From Trichosporon coremiiforme (Eukaryota > Basidiomycota > Tremellomycetes > Trichosporonales > Trichosporonaceae): 64,000 bases of DNA. The number at the start of each line of letters is the position of its first letter. The stretch's first letter is position 1. Shown one piece after another: positions 57,301-64,000 of the stretch. The translations under genes were made by a program, and so were the position numbers. The stretch is taken from the NCBI GenBank assembly GCA_039545355.1, contig BCJJ01000014.1:251914-315913 (forward strand). The letters run 5' to 3'. Under the pieces are notes generated by a model, which had not been told where the DNA came from, ran no database searches, and was given only the letters and a program-made list of their open reading frames with translations.

Positions 57301-58920
57301 GGTTTCACCTGCGCCGTGCACGACCAGAACGGACCATGCGGACCAACGAGCCAACGAGTGCACGAGCAACTACCGCGCTATCACGTTTGACCTTGGACCA
57401 AGGGCGGATGTGGAGGATGTCGGGTGGATATATGCCCAAGATGATCGTCGTACGTCGTCCGCCTGCACTGGACTGGCACCGGACTGGCACCCCAACGTCC
57501 AAAATGCCCACAGATACGGAGGCTGCTCAGGGTTCTTCCCCGGCCTGGCATGTTGCTTGTCCTGCATGTCCTGGGGGTAAAGTGGTCCCGGGCACGTTGA
57601 CTGAATTCACTCCGTCCTCATATCGGTCCCAGCCCCTTGCTAGCCTTGCTTCCGAACCTGGCTCCAAAAATGTTTGCTACTTCACAGTACAGTGGGGTCG
57701 GTATGGATAAACCGAATTTGAATGAATTTCAAGTACAGACCAAGCGAGACCCCTGCTATGCGTGCTGCGTGTCCTGTGTGCTGGACGAGCCGCGCTCCGA
57801 CGGGACACAATCAGTCTCACTCAGGAACGTTCTCGCTCGGCGATGGTTGGTCCTCAGCGCCAGTCGGCGCTCACCGCCGCAGTCTCCTTGAACTGCGCTT
57901 CGACCCCGGTACTGCTGATTATTCGCTATATGCGCCAGCCTCGGCGCGGGGTCGCGGGCTGTTTGAGGACCTCGGTCACGAGCACTGCATTGTCTGTTCT
58001 ATACGATGCAGACATACTCGATACTCGACCCGGAGCAGCAGGAGCAACGTGCCGAGCTGCATGCACGGTCCCGACGGGTCCTGCGTTGGAGGCTTGGGCT
58101 GAGGCTGCACGCGTGTACGAGCGAAAGAGAGTTCGATCGCGAACACCGAAATGGCAGCGGATGGCGGAAGCGGCAGTCCTCCGGGCGTCGGATACGAGAA
58201 ATGCAGCGCAGCCAAGACTGGCCAAAGGGCAGCGCCACGCGAGGGTGCTTCATGATGTCAAGCTGCGCCAGGTACGCGTACCTGCCCGCATGCCCGTTTC
58301 GCTCGACGCTCGACGTCCGCGCCCAGCGCGCAGCGCGCAGCACAGAGGTTCGTCACCGGCGATCGTGGCTCTTGGGTGCCGTTAAAAGTCGCCGTTGCCG
58401 CGTGAAGGTTCAAGACTGGGTTGCGCTTGTCAGTTTGTTACGAGGACATTTTGGACATTTTTGGACATGGCGCGCCATGGCGAGTGCCAGAAAAAGCAAC
58501 ACTGAAGCAAGCAATGCACAGCACGCAGCGCGTAGCACGCACAGTGCCTCTGGGTAACGGCATAGGCATGCACGAAACGTTCTGAGATGCCGCACCACCC
58601 TTGGCCTGACCGACTGGACTGGCTTGCGATCGTTCATGTCGGCGTACCTTGGTGCGTCTATACCTGACTGGACCCTTGGGGTGTCTTCCCTACTTCCTGC
58701 CCGGCGTGGCACGCGACGAGGACTAGGGAGGCAGTACTTTGGTCCGGGTCCGTATGTCTGCCTTCGTGCCGTTGCCGAGCAGCCGCGAGCCGCAGAGGCG
58801 CAGAGCCGCGAGCTGGTCCCGTAGCCTTTCTAATCATTGTTCATGGCCCAGCTGTACGCGCGCGCCTGCCACTCTGGTTACCCCTTGAGATCAGGCGGAT
58901 TTGGGATAGCTCTATGCAGA

Positions 58921-58961
58921 GCTAGGCAGGTAGGCAGGTAGGCAGCTAGGCAGCTAGGCTA
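58921..58961. repeat. Short tandem repeat, GTAGGCAG/CTAGGCAG units
   Basis: About five head-to-tail copies of an 8-base unit with T/C variation. Confidence 0.65.
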
Positions 58962-60060
58962 GCCGCCAACTGCTTCATACAGCCTCAGGCACGGATGGCC
59001 CGCGAGCCCGACGGCCTTGAGTAGTGTCATCCCCAACCCCACTCTCCATAATCAAGGCACGGGATTCAGCTATACCTTTCTGGTCTTGCCATCTCTGTTC
59101 GACGGGCTCGTAGACATTTGAGCTGCGCGTCAAGGTAAGGAAAGCAGACGCGGGCGATACAGGCGACGCGGGCGACGCGACAGGCACACTCACCCGTGCC
59201 TAATGCACACCCAGTACATCCGCCCTTCCCTCCTCCTCTCCTCCCTCCTCCTCTCGTCCCTCGTCCATCCCTCGGCGAACGAAAGGTCAACAAGGTTACA
59301 AACCAAGAACCCACTGCTGCAAACCGCGCAAAATGCGCATTTTTTTGCGTTCATCGCAATGCCAAAAAAGGACAGGCGACTCACCGGACCTTGAACTGGA
59401 CCTATCTCGCTCTGCTCGCTCTGCTCGCTCGCTTCCTCGAGCCCTCAGTGTGACCTACCTACCAGCTTACCGTGCCGTGGTCTCAGTTCCAGTTCAGTTC
59501 CAGGTACAAACCCCAATCCTATCTCTGTCCCCGCTGAGGTTTGAGGTTGAGGCTCAGCGGCGAGCGGCGAGCGGTGACTTTTTTGGGAGTTCCTTCCGCT
59601 GGCCACTGGGCCACTGGGCTACTGGGCCGCTGGAAAGTGAGAAATGAGAAAAGTGGGAGGACTGGAAGACACGCGAGGAAGCACGGACAGAGCAGACAGG
59701 ACGGACAGATTGGGCTCGGCACTCCAGCAATGTAGCACTGCAGCACTGAAGGAAGGCGGTATGGTATCTGCATGCCACAAAGGACGAGAGACGAGCAGAT
59801 CGACGTGACGCTGCTGACGCTGACGCTGGTGACTGAGGAATGTCTTGGGAGGGGAAAGGAGGTCTTGTGCGCTGTGCGCTGTGTGTCCAAGGAGGGCCGG
59901 GGCAGTCTATGACGGCGTCGGGAGGGTTGCCAGGCTCAGAGGAGCAGACTCTGTCAGACCTGTCTGGACCACTGGTGGGCCCGGCAGGCGCGGCAGACCC
60001 ACCGGCATCTGGCACATGGCTAGAGTGAGTGAATGGTGAATGCATTCCAAGCTGGAGTTG

Positions 60061-60113
60061 GCCCGGAGTGCCCGGCGTGCCCGGCGTGCCCGGGTGGCCC
60101 GGTGGCCCGGTGG
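60061..60113. repeat. Short tandem repeat, GTGCCCGGC-type units
   Basis: GC-rich imperfect repeats of 9-10 bases. Confidence 0.6.
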
Positions 60114-61205
60114 GCTGGGTGGAAGGGTTGATTTGTGCCTGGATGCCAGGCATTGCAGGAGCGGGAGGAAGAGAACAGGGAATAGGATTTTGGTGGTCGG
60201 GTCTCATGCAGCATACAGATCAAGAGAGTGAAGAGTGAGTTATTCGGCCATGAGCACTAATCGGACGCTCGCTCGCTGCCCAAAGAGCGTGGAGCTTGTT
60301 TCCCCCGACCTGAGAAGTTAAACTGACTTGGTCGCAGGTCTCATAGTCTCACCTCATACATCCAGCTCGCCTGCTGCCGATCGATCACTGACCAAGGCTA
60401 AACAGCCCAGACATCAGCTAGGACAGAGCCAAACCATGCAAGCCGTGCATCGCTGCGTACCATAAGTCGCCGCATAGCACCACTCGCGCTACCACTATGC
60501 ATTTCACTTGCGGCGTCTGCAATCTTTTGACGCAATCCGCACCAATGCATTCCAACGCACCATGCGCACCACCGTACCCGCACGCTAGCGGCAACGTCTC
60601 CATAGCGCCTTGACGCACTTGACGCAATTGATGCACTTGGACCAGCGCGACGGCACTGACAGAGCAGATTCCATTGCCGTGGCCATCTAATCAGATCACC
60701 TTGCCCTTCCTTATCATCTTGCCCCGTCCCCTAAGCGACTTACCCCAAGCCCACTGTGGTAAAACCCAATATCGCCCCTCTTCCAGTCCTCTGTGCACAT
60801 TACGCACTCCCGGCGTTCATCGGCTGCATTTTCTCCTAGCTGATTTCCTTGCCACTGGCCGGGTCTCAGCGAAGGGGGAAGCGACCAACCAACGAGCGAA
60901 GGAGCGAACGAACGAAACGAAGGAACGGGGACCGCACCGAATTACTGGCGGCGGCGCGGGGGCGGCGGCGGCGAGATTGCAATACGCAGAACGGCCGCAG
61001 TACTTTGGCGGCGGCGACCCACTGTGGTGTCGTGTAAGCTTTCGGCGGGGGATTGGGGCTTTGTATGTAGAGAGAGGGAGAGCGGCCGAGCTAGCTAGCT
61101 AGGTAGAGAGAGTGTGTGTGTGCCTGGGTGGTTGTACCTGTACCTGTATAGCAGGCTGAGATTTAGGAACAGGCGTTGTTGACCCTCGGTTGGCTTGCAG
61201 CAGGC

Positions 61206-61251
61206 GGCTCGATCCTCGATCCTCGATGCTCGATCCTCGATGCTCGATCCT
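61206..61251. repeat. Short tandem repeat, CTCGATCC/CTCGATG units
   Basis: About six copies of a 7-bp CTCGAT-based unit, alternating CTCGATC and CTCGATG. Confidence 0.65.
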
Positions 61252-61391
61252 GGCACGCCCTGGCAGCCCTACGCCACCCTTAGCAGCCCTGCTCACCCTG
61301 CTCTCACCCTGCTCCCCTTGGCTACCCTCCCGACCCTGGGCCCTCATTCAACGAAAACCTAGTATAGTACCTTAGCAGCCCTCCTCTTCCA

Positions 61392-61447
61392 CCCAGCCAG
61401 CCCAGCCAGCCCAGCAAGCCCGGCCAGCCCGGCCAGCCCGGCCAGCA
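61392..61447. repeat. Short tandem repeat, CCAGCCAGCC-type units
   Basis: Repeats of CCCAGCCAG and CCCGGCCAG in the presumed 5' region of the kinase gene. Confidence 0.6.
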
Positions 61448-61951
61448 TCCAGCGGCGGACTCAACCCTTCATCTCTCTCTCCTCGTGCAGTGCACTCGTG
61501 CATCTCCAGGACCCACCCGTCTACAACCATACAACCGACCGACCGACCACCTTCACCGACAGGTCTCACTCTCTGTCCACACCGACTGACAACTCACTCG
61601 ACATCCCGGCCACTGCCTCTTGGCCCCTGCGCCCTCGCACACTCGCACACTACTTGGCATTGTAATCTTTCATCACTCTTGTCATCTTCCCCCCATCGTC
61701 GTTTCAACAACAGACACCACACATACCAACAACACCCAACACCCAGCCCAACACTCTCCTTCCAACAACACCTACCCCCCCTTTCACCGCCGACACTTTA
61801 CAACACACACCCGGCTCAACTTTGTTCACCATATCACTACGACTGCGACTCGCCTTACCAACCGTCTAGCGACAGCCCAGTCACAGCAACGCGAGCCGGC
61901 CTCAAGAGTCGTCCCGTTGCACACCTTCCCCCGCCGACCGGCATTCCCCCC

Positions 61952-64000
61952 ATGCTGCAGCACGCCACTGCGATGCCGCCGCATCACCCTTCACCGGCAG
62001 CGGTCATGGGCCCGTCTCATCACCACCCCCGACCGCCGCATGAGCACCAGCAGCACTACCAGCAGCCCCCGCCTCACCAGCACCCGCACCAGGTCTACTC
62101 GAGTAACGCTGCTGCCTCGACTTCCAGTGTCGCTCTCGCCGGCCCCGGTCCCTCGTCGTCTTCCTCGGCGTACCCCTACCAGCAGTCGAACCACTCGAAC
62201 GCTTCCAACATTTACCTGCACCCGGCTTCCAGTTCCCAACGGTCTTTGGAATCTTACCCCCAGCAGCCTCCACTCTACCGGCACACACGACCACCCGTTC
62301 CGACAGGGTCTCAGGCGCTGTCCCTTTCACTTTCGCAGAACTCGCAAGGTCCTTCGCCATCGTCGACTTCATATCTTCCGACGCCGCCGCTGCAAGCTCC
62401 CGGACCAGCCGGACCACCACTAGCAGGACAGCACAAGTTCCTGCAGCAGCAGCAACAGCCCTGGCAGGGTGGTGCACCCCCACCTCACCACTATGAATAT
62501 TCGCGACCGGCACCCCTGCAACCCGCACCGCCCGCACACCGCTCTTCGAACTCGCATCTCCCGTCTCCGCTGGAACCTCCCTCTCGTCGAAGCTCTGCCA
62601 GCGGCGCCGCCATGGCCATGCAGCACCAGCGATCACGGCCACCGTACGACGACGGCCGAGTGGGCATCGAGGACCCATGTGAGTGTCTGAAACATTTAGC
62701 ATTTCATCCCCCCATCCCTCGAGCGGGAAGGTGTTGTAGTCATTATGCTGACGTCAAAGGTTCCGATCGCAAGTACACTGAAATCAAGATGCTCGGTGAC
62801 GGGTCCTTCGGCACCGTCTGGCTCTGCGACTGGCACTCCCCGGTCCGGCCAGAGGTCATGCTGAGCGCCATGCAGTGCGGCGCCGGCGCCCGATCGGAGT
62901 GGACGGGCAAGCGTCTCGTCGCCGTCAAGCGCATGAAGCGCGTGTGGGAGGGCGGATGGGCCCAGGCGAAGACTCTGGGCGAGCTTGTTGTGAGTAGCAA
63001 CAAACACAACTGCGGTACACGCATTGCACGCGTCACACGCATCATCAGCACACACAACGCGCGCGCACACAACAGTGTCATCAATGACGGAAACGAATGC
63101 ATGCTGACGCGTTACCACAGTCTCTGCGCAAACTCTCGCCGCACCCTGCCATCATCCCGCTTTACGACGCATTCATCTCGCCGACAAATGGCGGGCTCTT
63201 TTTTGTGTTTGAGTGCATGGAGGGAAACCTTTATCAGTTGACAAAGTCACGTAAGGGCAAACCTTTCGTCGCCGGACTCATCGCGAGCTGCTTCCACCAG
63301 CTCGTCGGCGGCCTGCACCACATTCACCGCAATGGCTACTTCCATCGCGACCTCAAGCCCGAAAACTTGCTTGTCACGACGACCGGGCTGTGTGACTATC
63401 TCACGGCTCCTGCGCTGAGGGAGATCAACGAGCGCCGCAAGCTGGGCTACCACGACGACTCGGCTGCTGTCAATCTCACGGCCGACAAGCTAGAGAGTGA
63501 CGTTCAGGTCATCATCAAATTGGCCGACTTTGGTCTCGCTAGGGCGATTGACTCGACTCCGCCCTACACCGAGTACGTGTCGACGCGATGGTACCGCGCC
63601 CCCGAGGTTCTTCTGCGCTCGCCCCAGTACGGCGCACCGGTTGACATGTGGGCGCTGGGCACAATCCTCGCTGAGGTCATCAACCTCAAGCCCCTGTTCC
63701 CTGGCGTCAGCGAGCACGACCAGGTGTACCGCATCGCAGAGAGCCTGGGTGAACCGAGCGACGAGTTTGGCGTCGACGAGCGTGGCCGCCCCATCGGTGG
63801 TGGCGCGTGGAGCACTGGCGTCAAGATGTCCAAGAAGATGGGCTTTCAGTTCCCGAAGAAGGCGCCCAAGCACTTCAACTCGCTGTTCCCGAAGACGACG
63901 CCCATGTCGCTCATCGACTGCATCGCCGATCTGCTGCGCTACGACCCGAAGCGCCGTATCACCGCGGCTCAGTGCACGAACCACCCGTACTTCCACGAGA
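61952..64000 (+). CDS. CMGC protein kinase, Ime2/Crk1 (MAK/RCK) type, 3' end outside window
   Basis: join(61952..62678, 62760..62989, 63121..>64000); partial. The first 240 residues are low-complexity His/Pro/Gln/Ser (HHHPRPPHEHQQHY and similar). The kinase domain starts at LGDGSFGTVWLCDW, with the Lys in VAVKRMK, HRDLKPENLL and KLADFGLAR. The activation loop is TEYVSTRWYRAPEVLL, with a TEY dual-phosphorylation motif as in MAPK-like and RCK/Ime2 kinases. About 45 extra residues sit between the catalytic loop and DFG, an insertion I associate with fungal Crk1/Ime2-type kinases, which govern meiosis, mating or morphology. The frame upstream of the chosen ATG is open but has no other Met. Introns are 81 and 131 nt. 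Confidence 0.9.

Larger units (their letters stand above)
48882..61951. other. Gene-free region of about 13 kb
   Basis: No reading frame here shows family features, consistent splice signals or codon bias like the flanking genes, and I see no transposase, reverse transcriptase or long terminal repeats. It holds many short repeats: GCGACAY-type units (54355-54392), a GTAGGCAG-type tract (58921-58961), CCCGG-rich repeats (60061-60113), CTCGATCC repeats (61206-61251) and CCAGCCAGCC repeats (61392-61447). The last kilobase is probably promoter and 5' UTR of the kinase gene. Confidence 0.5.

Noticed and set aside
49384..60900. Numerous frames of 60-200 codons in the gene-free block.
   Set aside because: They overlap on both strands, lack recognisable motifs or local splice signals, and are expected by chance in GC-rich DNA.

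Overview
The window looks like nuclear DNA of a GC-rich basidiomycete yeast, probably a tremellomycete of the Trichosporonales type. This placement is inferred from gene content and intron style, not from a search. Genes are close together and rich in short spliceosomal introns, mostly 35-60 nt. The introns start GTGAG or GTAAG and carry a CTGAC or CTAAC branch point only a few bases before the 3' AG. Four ambiguous bases (N) lie in the pyruvate carboxylase gene.

Region 1-9.7 kb: a badly broken acidic gene (371-2103), a small Cys-rich protein with a hydrophobic tail (4074), an unrecognised five-exon gene (5290-6542) and a second broken gene on the minus strand (8941-7066). Region 9.7-20 kb: pyruvate carboxylase on the minus strand, then about 4.8 kb without a convincing gene, then two tandem CYSTM-type small tail-anchored proteins.

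Region 20.66-23.86 kb is the most unusual part. It is a plus-strand array of about 35-40 intron-like units (GTGAGCT ... AGCTGAC ... AG, each about 37 nt) separated by exon-like spacers of about 40 nt. The period is about 78 bp, with a dimeric repeat of about 155 bp. The signals are those of the ordinary introns elsewhere in the window, so it looks like one transcription unit with extreme intron density that grew by tandem duplication. Whether it is coding or non-coding is unresolved.

Region 24-49 kb is a dense block: a short-chain dehydrogenase, a KDM3/JMJD1-type JmjC demethylase, mitochondrial ribosomal protein mS34, exonuclease 1 (EXO1), a VPS68/TMEM50 membrane protein, a divergent histone H2B/H2A pair, histone H3, a VOC-fold protein, a PhzF-family protein, RFC subunit 4, an unrecognised acidic protein, a possible LYR-motif protein and a zinc-ribbon protein. 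Several genes here serve chromatin and DNA replication or repair (KDM3-like, EXO1, H2A/H2B/H3, RFC4), but their adjacency need not be functional.

Region 48.9-61.95 kb: about 13 kb with no supportable gene and several short tandem repeats. It ends at a CMGC kinase of the Ime2/Crk1 (MAK/RCK) type whose 3' end runs off the window.
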